64,000 nt of DNA, taken from positions 1 to 64,000 of the forward strand of contig JBBRTV010000015.1 in NCBI GenBank assembly GCA_038243995.1. The letters run 5' to 3'. Numbering within the stretch: the first letter of the stretch is position 1; each line of letters begins with the position of its first letter. Both the position numbers and the translations under genes were made by a program. Positions 16,252 to 25,272 of the stretch are shown piece after piece. The notes below the pieces were generated by a model. It worked only from the letters and a program-made list of their open reading frames with translations, searched no databases and had not been told where the DNA came from. Origin of the DNA: Scleromatobacter sp038243995. Lineage in GTDB: Bacteria > Pseudomonadota > Gammaproteobacteria > Burkholderiales > Burkholderiaceae_C.

Positions 16252-16329
16252 ATGAAGGCACACCATGAAGCCGAGCGGCAGTCCGGGGCGCGTGCGACCC
16301 AGGTCGCCTGGCCTGGAGACGCAGCGTGA
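16252..16329 (+). CDS. 25-residue leader ORF coupled to the giant-protein gene
   Basis: ATG at 16252 follows an ideal AGGAGG seven bases upstream. It opens a 25-codon frame (MKAHHEAERQ, then SGARATQVAWPGDAA) whose TGA overlaps the GTG start of the 1509-codon gene (GTGA, 16326-16329). The strong ribosome site belongs to this ORF, and the giant gene has none of its own, so translation of the large protein very likely depends on termination-reinitiation here. The peptide is polar and His/Arg rich with no signal or helix. It may be purely a coupling leader or a small functional peptide. Confidence 0.55.
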   Translation: MKAHHEAERQSGARATQVAWPGDAA

Positions 16330-19300
16330 ATGGCCTGCTGGCCCAGTTGCTGACGCTCGGCGGGGCACTGGAATGCTGCGCGGGCGTGCCGCAGGAGAGC
16401 CTGGATGAAGCGCGCCTGTTCCTGGCGGCCTGCCTGGTGCAGCAGAACCCGGCACTGCTGCCACTGCAGCCCGACGCGTCGGTGCCAGCAGCAATCAACG
16501 AGGCCGCGCAGGCCGGTGTCGCGCTGGCCGCTGCGCGCAGCGCCGCCGGAGTGCGGCTGCGTTGCCTGCGCCAGCCCTACCTGGCACCGGCCACCGACCC
16601 GGGGTTGCCGACCCGTGTCGCCGGTCCGTTCACTGACGGCGACGGCTCGCTGATCGAACTGCGCTTCTTCGAGACCCTGGCGATGCGCTCGCTGCTGCAG
16701 GACATCCCCTTCGTCGACGCGCAACAGACCCTGCTGAGGCTGCCGCGCGACACCCGGGCCGACGCGGCTTCACGCATCTTCTCGATCCCGGCGGGAACGG
16801 TCTGGATCGGCGCAAGCCTGCTGGTCTTCGGCGCCCCCGGGTTCGCAGCGCTGCGCGTCGATGGCGGCACCTTGGAATTCGACCATCCAGCCAGCGTCGT
16901 CGGGCCGGATGGCGATCTGGAAATCGTCGACGGCATCCAATGGACCTTGGCCCTGCAACCGCAGGCCGGGCCCGCTGCGGATGCCGAAGGCGGCGATGGC
17001 AACGCGCTTGCTGTGCAGTTGCCAACCCGGCTGTTGGTTCACTCGAACGGCCGCGCCAGCGTGGAAGGGCCGATCGGCGTCGAAGGCTTCGGCAGCGCGT
17101 TGCGTTTCGACACGCCCGCCGGCGTGCCCGTTGCCGCCGACAGCGACATTGTCTTCCCCTACGATGCCGGCGCATCTGTCTGGGCTATCGACGGCCAGCG
17201 GTCGGCGCTACTCGGCCTGACTGGGGATTGCACGGTGCAGACCGCGCTGTGGTCGCTGCCCGTCACCCAACTGGCGCCGCAGGACGCCGGCGAGGCTGCC
17301 CACGGCGGTACCGTCGGCGTTCTCTTGCAAGGCTTCGTGCGCAGCCTGCTCGAGGGTGGGCCCGGACATCTTGGATTGAGCGACTGTGCTCTGCTGGCCA
17401 ATGCCCAGGGAATGGACCTGCGCTGCCGTCACGGCGAGGCATCGGCCCGGCTGGCGGTGTCGCTGTGGGGCCAGGCGCGCACAGACCTCGATCTTGGCCC
17501 GGAGTTGAACACCCTGCGCTTTGCGAGCCGCCGCGACGGGGCCGAGATCCTGGGCGCATCCGGCGGCCGGCTGCGCAACCGGTGGGACTTGCCGCGCGAC
17601 GCCGCAGGTGCACCGGTCGGCTGCGAAGCCACGCTCGATCTCTTCAACCTGATCGTCGAAGCGCAGGGACTGCGGCGCGTCGGCATTGCCGCCAGCGTCG
17701 CGGTGCCGGGGCGCAGCCAGGGTTTGGTGTTGGAGAACGCCTACTTGTCGGTGACACCGGTGCGCCGCCTGGCACTGGCCGGCAGCGGCGCCGCGCTGGA
17801 GGCATTGGCCAGCGGCCTGGCGCGTCTGGACTTCGACGTGCTGCTGGGCGAGCCCATGCTGCCCGACCCCTATGCCGCCAATTGGACGATGCCGGATCAG
17901 CGGCGCACGGTCGCGGATGGCCTGTCAGTGAGGCTGCGCTGGTTGGCCGAAGCCGCGCCGACGTTGCAGGTGCAACTCGAACGCGGCATCGACTACCCCG
18001 AGCCGCGGGAGTTGGCCGCCGAGAGCGACCCGCGCCTGGGCGAGCGATTTCGCGCCGGCCTGGCGGCACAGCCCGAGTTCCTGGGCCTGCTCGACCTGTC
18101 GACACGCGACCACCACTTCGGCGTCGCCTTCGAGTCGCTGTCCGACCAGACGCCGGTCATCGACGACGCCAACCGCCTCACGGTCGAACTGCGCCACGTG
18201 CGCCTGCTGATGCAGCCGCAGGTGCACTGGGAGCCGGTGCAGGACCTGAGCGCGCCGGCGCCTGCAGGAGCCGTGCTGCGTTCGGCCACGCATGGCGGCA
18301 GTACGCTGCTGGGCACCGATTCGGGCGAGCGCGTGGCGCTGCTGCCCGGCGCCGTCGGCCGTCGGATCGTCGCCGCTGCCGACAGCGGCCTGCACAACGC
18401 CGCCGCACTCTTCTCGCTGCCATTCGGTCTGCGCGCCTATGTGCACATCGACCGCGACCTGGAGAATCCGTTCCTGATCCGGCCGGTCGCCACGCAATTG
18501 CACGAACCGCAGTTCGACGCCGGCCTGACCGCCGCCCAGCAGGTGCGCCTGCGCGCCACCGGCGGCGTCAACCCGAATCGGTCGCCCGACCCCGGCCGCA
18601 CGATGCCCGGGGCCCTGCACCAGACGCCTAACCTGACGGACGGCGCCAGCGTGCTGCCGGCCGACGTGGTGTCGATGTTCGAATTCGAAGAGCAGCTGCC
18701 GCTGCATGCGGTAGACCTGTCGGGCTACGGCCTGAGCTGCTTCAGCCACTGGCGGCGTGAACCGAAATCGGTGGCCGACGACGCCGTCGGCGTCACGCAA
18801 GTCCAATTCGATGTGCTGATAGGCCGCACCGCCTACGAACTGATCGAGGTGCGTTCGGTACTGGCACCGTGCCAGGCGCGCGTGGTGCGCACGGTCGTGC
18901 TCGAACGGCGCAACTCGGGCCGCGTGCAGCGCTTCGACAGCGGCTGGCAGGCGATAGACGATGGCCTGTTCAACCGCTACGTGCCCTTCGAGACCGGGGT
19001 GCTGCGGGGGCTGCGCGGCATCCGCCGCATCCGCGAGCTGCCGCTGCCAGCGCTGACGCTGTCGGACCAATCGGTCTGGCGGCCGGTGCTGTTCGACGCC
19101 GACGCGCAGATCGACGATCTGATCGCCGGCGGCGCCGGCAGCACGCTGCCGGCGCTGGACCACGCCGGCTACATCCAGGTCAAGCCGGTCGGCGAAGTCA
19201 GGCTGGGCGGCGCGGCCAAGCCGGGTGATCCGCCCGAAGGCCTGAACGCAGCGCGCATGCGGGCTCTGTTCGAGGCCGTTGGCGGCACGATAGGCGGCGC

Positions 19301-20855
19301 GGTCGACGGCCGCAGCCGCCTCGGCGGCACCCTCGAGCTGCACCTGCATGCGCTGCAGGCAGCGCTGGCCCTCGACGATGTCGGCGCCACCGGCTTCGTC
19401 GTCGCGGCCTATGGGTCGCCGGTGCTGCCGCGCGCTGGCCGCTGGAGCGTGATGCGTATCGACACGGCGACGGCCGACGTTTCGCCGGTCGATGTGCAAC
19501 GCGGCATGCCGGTGGTGCAGCGGCCCGGCGACGTTTGCAAGTTCGTCGATCCGATGCAGGCGCACAAGGCCAGGCCTGTTGCCGAGTATGGCCTGCTGGT
19601 CACCACCGAGAGCAGCCGGGTGCTGTTCCCGCGGCCTACCGTCAGCACCGTGGCGGCGCAGCGTGGCGTGTTGCGCAGCGCGCCGCCTCTGATGGCCGAT
19701 CCGGCGGCACTGGTGCATGCCAGCGGGCACTTTCCGCGCTCGGCGTTCGTGCTGCAGGGCAAGGTCGAGCCGAGTTTCGAGATCTCGCCCGCCAACGAGT
19801 GGCGTCTGCCCAGCCCCGACTTCCCGTTCGCCGCGCCGCTGCCCGAACTGGCCACGGGGGCCGGCTGGAGCGTGCAGCGTTTGTTCGGCGCCGCCGGCGG
19901 CGGGCTGGCGCCGTTCACGCTGCAGATCGACTCAGCGCGGGCCGACGCGCCGCTGCAGATGCTGCAACCGCCGCAGCAACTGGTGCTCGACATCCCCGGC
20001 TTCGGAACCGTGCTGACGATGGACGCCAGCTTCGAAGCGCTGAGCAGCGCCGCGGCGGGCCTGAGCAAGCCGGCGATCACCTTCGGCCCGGCGCTCGACG
20101 CGCTGAAATCGGTCGTCGATTCGCTCGGCTTCTTCGACCAGTTGCCGGCCGGTCTGGTGGTGCAAGTCGATGTTGCTGTCGACCCTGGACCGAACCCGGG
20201 CTTCAGCGTTCACCTGAACCTGAAGTTCAGCGTCGGCGGCGGAGCCGAGGGGCGCATCGACATTGGCGTGGGCAAGTTCTTCGGCGAGTTCGAACTGGAC
20301 GCGCACTTCGCCGCTGCGCCGGGCGGCAAGGCTGGCAGCCGCCTGTCGCTGGTGCTCCAGGGTGACGTGCAGCAGGGCATCCTGCCGCCTCTGCTCTACG
20401 CCGGCGGGCTGTTCCGTTTCGCGGTCGAGGTCGGCGACAGCGGCAAGCCGGTGATCGAGCTTGGACTGGGCACTGTCACCTCGATCGGCGGCGACCTGAT
20501 CGGCGGCCTGCTCGCGCTCGAAGCCACCGTCAAGTACGGCTACATGCTGGTACCCGAGACCTTGAAGCCCGGCGTGCTGCTGGGCATCGACGCGCGCGCG
20601 CAGCTGCTGGCCGGCCTGTTCTCGATGTCTTTCAGCGCCGACGCACTGGCACGCATAGAACGCTTCAACCGCGAAGACAAGACGGTGACGATCTTTGCCG
20701 AGATCCATGTCGCCGGCAGCGTGCAGGTGGCGGTCTTCTTCAAGGAAAGCCGCTCGTTCCAGACGCAGTTCGAGCAGCGCGTGCCGCTCGGCCCGCTGCT
20801 GCTCGTGGCCGGAGTCAACCCGCTGGCCGCCGCCGTCATCCCGCTCGTCCTTTGA
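16326..20855 (+). CDS. Very large unrecognised protein, 1509 residues
   Basis: I do not recognise a family. No signal peptide or transmembrane segments are evident; the protein looks soluble, rich in short beta-strand-like segments, Gly, Ala, Asp and Leu, with few Lys. Residues 1-75 are helical; 140-330 contain beta-rich segments such as IPAGTVWIGASLLVFG and RLLVHSNGRASVEGPIGVEG. The last 250 residues (from about IPGFGTVLTMDASF) alternate hydrophobic and polar residues in long sheets (VQVDVAVDPGPNPGFSVHLN, KFFGEFELDAHFAAAPGG) and end in hydrophobic GPLLLVAGVNPLAAAVIPLVL-like sequence. It starts at GTG inside the leader stop and is followed 13 nt later by a second giant gene. A structural or scaffold role is possible but unproven. 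Confidence 0.75.
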   Translation: MNGLLAQLLTLGGALECCAGVPQESLDEARLFLAACLVQQNPALLPLQPDASVPAAINEAAQAGVALAAARSAAGVRLRCLRQPYLAPATDPGLPTRVAGPFTDGDGSLIELRFFETLAMRSLLQDIPFVDAQQTLLRLPRDTRADAASRIFSIPAGTVWIGASLLVFGAPGFAALRVDGGTLEFDHPASVVGPDGDLEIVDGIQWTLALQPQAGPAADAEGGDGNALAVQLPTRLLVHSNGRASVEGPIGVEGFGSALRFDTPAGVPVAADSDIVFPYDAGASVWAIDGQRSALLGLTGDCTVQTALWSLPVTQLAPQDAGEAAHGGTVGVLLQGFVRSLLEGGPGHLGLSDCALLANAQGMDLRCRHGEASARLAVSLWGQARTDLDLGPELNTLRFASRRDGAEILGASGGRLRNRWDLPRDAAGAPVGCEATLDLFNLIVEAQGLRRVGIAASVAVPGRSQGLVLENAYLSVTPVRRLALAGSGAALEALASGLARLDFDVLLGEPMLPDPYAANWTMPDQRRTVADGLSVRLRWLAEAAPTLQVQLERGIDYPEPRELAAESDPRLGERFRAGLAAQPEFLGLLDLSTRDHHFGVAFESLSDQTPVIDDANRLTVELRHVRLLMQPQVHWEPVQDLSAPAPAGAVLRSATHGGSTLLGTDSGERVALLPGAVGRRIVAAADSGLHNAAALFSLPFGLRAYVHIDRDLENPFLIRPVATQLHEPQFDAGLTAAQQVRLRATGGVNPNRSPDPGRTMPGALHQTPNLTDGASVLPADVVSMFEFEEQLPLHAVDLSGYGLSCFSHWRREPKSVADDAVGVTQVQFDVLIGRTAYELIEVRSVLAPCQARVVRTVVLERRNSGRVQRFDSGWQAIDDGLFNRYVPFETGVLRGLRGIRRIRELPLPALTLSDQSVWRPVLFDADAQIDDLIAGGAGSTLPALDHAGYIQVKPVGEVRLGGAAKPGDPPEGLNAARMRALFEAVGGTIGGAVDGRSRLGGTLELHLHALQAALALDDVGATGFVVAAYGSPVLPRAGRWSVMRIDTATADVSPVDVQRGMPVVQRPGDVCKFVDPMQAHKARPVAEYGLLVTTESSRVLFPRPTVSTVAAQRGVLRSAPPLMADPAALVHASGHFPRSAFVLQGKVEPSFEISPANEWRLPSPDFPFAAPLPELATGAGWSVQRLFGAAGGGLAPFTLQIDSARADAPLQMLQPPQQLVLDIPGFGTVLTMDASFEALSSAAAGLSKPAITFGPALDALKSVVDSLGFFDQLPAGLVVQVDVAVDPGPNPGFSVHLNLKFSVGGGAEGRIDIGVGKFFGEFELDAHFAAAPGGKAGSRLSLVLQGDVQQGILPPLLYAGGLFRFAVEVGDSGKPVIELGLGTVTSIGGDLIGGLLALEATVKYGYMLVPETLKPGVLLGIDARAQLLAGLFSMSFSADALARIERFNREDKTVTIFAEIHVAGSVQVAVFFKESRSFQTQFEQRVPLGPLLLVAGVNPLAAAVIPLVL

Positions 20856-20868
20856 AGGAGCCGCCGCC

Positions 20869-23800
20869 ATGAGCATTCCCACTTCGGCCCTGAACCTGCT
20901 GGCGTTCCCGCAACACTGGGCCGACGGCCAGCTCACGCTGCGCTTCCTGTGCCTTCCTCAAGGCAATCCGCTCGAACCCCTGGCGCCCGGCCAGCCGGCA
21001 TTCAGCGAGGCCGAACTGCGCTTCGAGGCGCGCCTGATCGGCAGCCTGGACCACTTGCCACGCGCGGCCGACGCCCTCGCCGTCGGGCCGCTGATGCCGG
21101 ACGAGCCGCCGCTGCAGAAGGCCGCGCTGTTCGCCGAGCTGGCGCGTCAGTTCACGATCTCGGCCGCCGCGCCGCCGCCTGAAGGCGCGGCCGCGCCGCG
21201 CTTTCGCAAGTCGGTGACGGCTTCGTACCGCGACCTGGTCGGTCAGCGTCAGCTCAGCGGCTGGCTGGCCAGTGCCGACGATTACGACTGCGCACTGCAC
21301 GCCAGCCACGGCGCCCAGCCCGCCGCGCCGGCGCCGCTGCTGGCTGAGCTGCGCTGGGGCGAACTGCTGGCCCATGCACTGCGCCAGCCGCTGCTGGCCA
21401 CGGCACTCGGCTTGATCGGGCAACTGCGCGTGCCGGTGGCCGACCCCGGCTTGCTGGCGCGCGGCGGCTGGATCTACCTGGCGCTGGCGGGCGACAGCGC
21501 CTATGCGGGCGACCCGGCCCTGGTCAGCGCGCTGGCCGCGCGTCTGCCGCCGTTGAGGGAGGAACGCACCGTCTACGCCGCCGCGCTGTTTCCGGTCGAT
21601 GGCCCGGGCGTGGCCGACGACGCCTACGGCGAGGCCGAGCGCTATCACCGCGGTTTTGCGCGCCTGGTGCACGCAGCGCAAGGCGACCGCGACGGCGACG
21701 CCATCCGGCTGTCGTGGGACGACGAACAACTCGCCGAGACCTACAACCGCCAGGTCGATGCCAACACCAGCGCCGCGATGGGCACGGCCGGCTACCGTGT
21801 CGATGTGCGCGACACCGCGGGCGACGGCGGCTGGCATTCGCTGCAGCGGGTGGCCAGCATCGGCGAACTGGCGCTCGGGCCGCTGGTCATCGGCGCCTTC
21901 GAGGGCGAAGCCCTGGTCGAGGTCGCGCCGACACAGATCTCCAACGCCAGGGCGGGCGAGTTCTGGATGCCGGCTTACTTCTGCAGTTGGCGCGGCAGTT
22001 CGCTGGTGCTGACCGACCCCGACCTGACCCAGTTGCATGCCCGGCTGGCGGTCGACCCGGAATTCGAGAGCACGCGGCTGGGTCGCCAGCAGACCTTGGT
22101 GCCGCTCGGCGACAAGGACGTGCCGCTGCGCTACGGCCGCCGTTACGGCTTCCGCGTGCGCCTGGCCGACCTCAGCCGCGGCGGCCCGCCGCCCGAGGCC
22201 GCCACACCCGAGGACGGTGAGCGCGCGGCCCACCACGAATGCGAGCTCACGTTCCAGCGCCATCGCCGGCCCGGCGCCATCGAGGTGCTCCAGCGGCCCT
22301 CGCGCGGCGACCTGCAACTGGTCATTGCCAAGCCCGGGCTCGGCCACCCTGAAGTGCTCTACACCGGCGCCCACAGTTTTGCAGACCTCGAAGCCACGGT
22401 CGCCGACAACGGCGCACGCCAGCGCGCGCCGGCCCTGCCCGACCCCGATGTGCTGCAAGTGCTGATTACGCTGGAAGTGCGCGCGCTGCGCGGCGACCGC
22501 AGCGCCTGGTGGCCGCTATACCGTACCGCACGCGCCTTCGACGGGGCCGAGATGGCGCTGGCCCTGGCGCCGCAGCCCGTGGCGACGCTCGATGGCTTCA
22601 CGGCCGTGGCCGACGCCGGTCCGCTGCCGCTGCCGCTGGCGCGTGAACTGCGCCTGGTGATGGTGGCGGTGGGGCGCGCCGACGCCGGCTATTTCGCCTC
22701 GGACGACGCGCGTCTGGGGCCGCCGGTGACGGTGGAACTGCGCATCGCCGGCAGCGCCGAGGACGAGTTGGTGATCGCTGCGCCGCAGCTCACGGCCTTC
22801 TTCTTCCGCGCCGCGGGTGTGGCCGCAGACATGCCGCGCCCGCTGGCACGGCTGGCGCAGGAAACTGCACTGTCCGCGTACGGCCTGACGCTGGCTGGCC
22901 GGCCCGATGTGCGCACCGTGTTCGGCTGCGCAACCGCGCTGCGCCACGTGCTTGCGCCCGACGCGGCCTCGCTGACGCTGGCCTCGGACGCCGAGGTGAA
23001 CCAGCGCTGGATCAACGTGCTGCGCTTCGAAGTTGCCCGCGACTGGAGCTGGGACGCACTGGCTATCGACGGTGTGGTCATCACACGGCGCCTGTCGCGT
23101 CCAGGGCAGGGCGATGTCGTCGAACTGGCCGGCACGATGACGTTGCCACGTGCGGTGGCGCGCGCTGCCACGGGGCCCGAAGATGGCGCAGGCGCGCGTG
23201 CGCCGCGCCGCCAGACGAGCCAGCTCGTGTTCGTCGATGCGGTCGACCCCAAGCCCAAGTTGCGCCCGCCGGGGGAACCCGTGGAGTTCCCGAATGAGCT
23301 GACGGTCTCTTATGACATCGCCTTCGTGCTGCGCGACGAGGTGCCAACGCCAGCCCCCGCCGCAGCGTCGATCCTGCTGCCGGTGACGACGCCGCCGGTC
23401 CAGGTGCCGCGGCTGGTTTCGGCCGGCATCGCGTTGTCGCCACACCAGAACGCGGACGACTATTCGGCGACCACGCAGCGCGAGCGCATGCTCTGGCTCG
23501 AATTCGAGGCTTTGCCAGACGACCCCGACGACGCCTACTTCGTGCGTGTGCTGGCCAGCGCTGCCGACCCGCTGCTGACCCGGGAAGCCATTCCCGAAGT
23601 GGTCGAACACGCCTTGACGCTCGATGGTGAATCGATGCGCATGGTGGTACCCGGGCAGGCGCGCGACGATAGCGGCTTGAACGCGATGCAGCGGCTGCAG
23701 CGCCCATCCGGCAGCGGCGCGCACTTCCTGGTGCCACTGCCCGAAGGCCTGGAGGCGGGTTCGCCGGAACTGCTCAGCCTGTTCACGTATGAAATCCGCG

Positions 23801-24336
23801 TCGGACACACCGGCGCTCGCTGGTCCACCGCGCTGGGGCGCTTCGGGCCAGCGCTGCGCGTGGCCGGCGTGCAGCACCCGCCACCCCCGCTCGTGTGCCA
23901 GGCACATCGCACGGCCAGCGAGATCCGCGTGCGCGCCCCCTTCGCCACGCCGGTACAGGACGGACGCCACGTGCGCCCGCCGGAAGGGCCGAAGACTCGA
24001 CTGTGGGGCGTGCTCTATGCGCGCGTTCGGCAGGCCGACGGCGCCGCCTGGCGCAACCTGGTGCTGATGCGCGCGCCGTTACGCCCACCGCTCGGCGACC
24101 TGGCCGAACGTCAACCCGATACCGCGGGGCCGCTGCTCTACGGCGAAGGGCAGTTCGCCTTGGTTGAACTGCATGCGCTGCTCGACCGCCATGGTCTGGA
24201 TTCCGATGCGCCGTTGACCGCGCTGGTGGTCGAATTCCACACCGAGCCGGAAATCGACGACCCACTGGGCGCGCAGCTCGGGCACGCGCGGATGCTGCGC
24301 GTTTCGCCGCTGATCCCGGTGCCTGGGGCGTGCTGA
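20869..24336 (+). CDS. Second very large unrecognised protein, 1155 residues
   Basis: ATG 20869 is preceded by GAAGGAG, which straddles the stop of the upstream 1509-codon gene, so the two are one operon. The protein has no signal peptide, no clear membrane helices and no motif I can name. Composition is Ala/Leu/Arg/Asp rich with very few Lys or Cys. Segments such as RLSWDDEQLAETYNRQVDANT (residues about 282-302), YGRRYGFRVRLADLSRGGPP and YDIAFVLRDEVP look like alternating beta sandwich domains. Repeated R-x-V/L-x-W/F strand patterns suggest fibronectin-like or tail-fibre-like domains, but no repeat unit is clear. Being paired with another giant unknown and a STAND regulator suggests a dedicated function, possibly a large assembly. 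Confidence 0.75.
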   Translation: MSIPTSALNLLAFPQHWADGQLTLRFLCLPQGNPLEPLAPGQPAFSEAELRFEARLIGSLDHLPRAADALAVGPLMPDEPPLQKAALFAELARQFTISAAAPPPEGAAAPRFRKSVTASYRDLVGQRQLSGWLASADDYDCALHASHGAQPAAPAPLLAELRWGELLAHALRQPLLATALGLIGQLRVPVADPGLLARGGWIYLALAGDSAYAGDPALVSALAARLPPLREERTVYAAALFPVDGPGVADDAYGEAERYHRGFARLVHAAQGDRDGDAIRLSWDDEQLAETYNRQVDANTSAAMGTAGYRVDVRDTAGDGGWHSLQRVASIGELALGPLVIGAFEGEALVEVAPTQISNARAGEFWMPAYFCSWRGSSLVLTDPDLTQLHARLAVDPEFESTRLGRQQTLVPLGDKDVPLRYGRRYGFRVRLADLSRGGPPPEAATPEDGERAAHHECELTFQRHRRPGAIEVLQRPSRGDLQLVIAKPGLGHPEVLYTGAHSFADLEATVADNGARQRAPALPDPDVLQVLITLEVRALRGDRSAWWPLYRTARAFDGAEMALALAPQPVATLDGFTAVADAGPLPLPLARELRLVMVAVGRADAGYFASDDARLGPPVTVELRIAGSAEDELVIAAPQLTAFFFRAAGVAADMPRPLARLAQETALSAYGLTLAGRPDVRTVFGCATALRHVLAPDAASLTLASDAEVNQRWINVLRFEVARDWSWDALAIDGVVITRRLSRPGQGDVVELAGTMTLPRAVARAATGPEDGAGARAPRRQTSQLVFVDAVDPKPKLRPPGEPVEFPNELTVSYDIAFVLRDEVPTPAPAAASILLPVTTPPVQVPRLVSAGIALSPHQNADDYSATTQRERMLWLEFEALPDDPDDAYFVRVLASAADPLLTREAIPEVVEHALTLDGESMRMVVPGQARDDSGLNAMQRLQRPSGSGAHFLVPLPEGLEAGSPELLSLFTYEIRVGHTGARWSTALGRFGPALRVAGVQHPPPPLVCQAHRTASEIRVRAPFATPVQDGRHVRPPEGPKTRLWGVLYARVRQADGAAWRNLVLMRAPLRPPLGDLAERQPDTAGPLLYGEGQFALVELHALLDRHGLDSDAPLTALVVEFHTEPEIDDPLGAQLGHARMLRVSPLIPVPGAC

Positions 24337-24516
24337 TCCAGCCCCATGTTCAACGCCGGGGTCAGGCATGGCCGCGGCCATCGAGCCTGCCGGGAGCAAC
24401 CATGAAAGCGCACACCCCCGCCTTCCTCCGTCGCGCGACGCCGGCGCCGCACGCGTGGCGCGCGACGGCCAGGTCGACTTGCCTGCGATGCGGCTGGTCC
24501 GGGCGGCCGTGCGGGC

Positions 24517-25272
24517 TCATCCCTTCGCCTTGCCGAGGTAGGTGTCGATGACGCGCGGATCGGCCGCGAGCAGGTCGGCCGGGCCCGAGAGCGCGATCGC
24601 GCCGGTCTCGAGCACGTAGGCATGGTCGGCGACGGCCATCGCGGCGCGCGCGTTCTGCTCGATCAGCAGGATCGTCACGCCCGTCGCGCGCAGCCGCTCG
24701 ATGATGCGGAAGATCTCCCTGACGACCAGCGGCGCGAGGCCGAGGCTGGGTTCGTCCAGCATCAGCAGGCGCGGCGCGCCCATGAGCGCGCGGCCGATCG
24801 CGAGCATCTGGCGTTCGCCGCCCGAGAGCGTGCCGGCCTGTTGCGCCTGGCGTTCGTGCAGGCGCGGAAAGAGGGCGTAGATCTCGGCCAGGCGCGCGGC
24901 CTGTTCCGCGCGCGGCGCGCGCCGCTGGCGGTAGCCGCCCAGCAGGAGGTTGTCGACGACGGGCATCGTGGCGAAGAGGGCGCGCGTCTCGGGCACGAGT
25001 GCGATTCCGCGCTGCACGCGCTGTTCGAGCGACAGGCGCTGCACCGGTTCGCCGTCGAACACGATCTCGCCGCGCACGGGCAGGATGCCCATGAGCGCGT
25101 TCAGCAAGGTGCTCTTGCCGGCGCCGTTCGGGCCGACGACGGCGACCACGCTGCCGCGCGCGGCCTCGAGGGCGACGCCGGACAGCACCTCGGCGCGGCC
25201 ATAGCCGGCATGCAGGCCGTCGACGCGGAGCAGCGGGGCGGACACGGCCGCGAGCGATTCGGTGGCGTTCAT
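24517..25272 (-). CDS. livF: Branched-chain amino-acid type ABC transporter ATPase, LivF-like
   Basis: This 251-residue ABC ATPase is of the LivF type: Walker A GPNGAGKST, signature LSGGERQMLAIGRAL, Walker B LLMLDEPSLGLAP, and the LivF-typical end ADHAYVLETGAIALSGPADLLADP-like sequence followed by VIDTYLG. It would power uptake of branched-chain amino acids or related amides with LivH, LivM and LivG. Its ATG overlaps the stop of the fused livMG gene by one base (TGATG). The operon is livH, livMG, livF; no periplasmic LivK/LivJ binding protein lies beside it. Confidence 0.9.
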   Translation of the reverse strand: MNATESLAAVSAPLLRVDGLHAGYGRAEVLSGVALEAARGSVVAVVGPNGAGKSTLLNALMGILPVRGEIVFDGEPVQRLSLEQRVQRGIALVPETRALFATMPVVDNLLLGGYRQRRAPRAEQAARLAEIYALFPRLHERQAQQAGTLSGGERQMLAIGRALMGAPRLLMLDEPSLGLAPLVVREIFRIIERLRATGVTILLIEQNARAAMAVADHAYVLETGAIALSGPADLLAADPRVIDTYLGKAKG

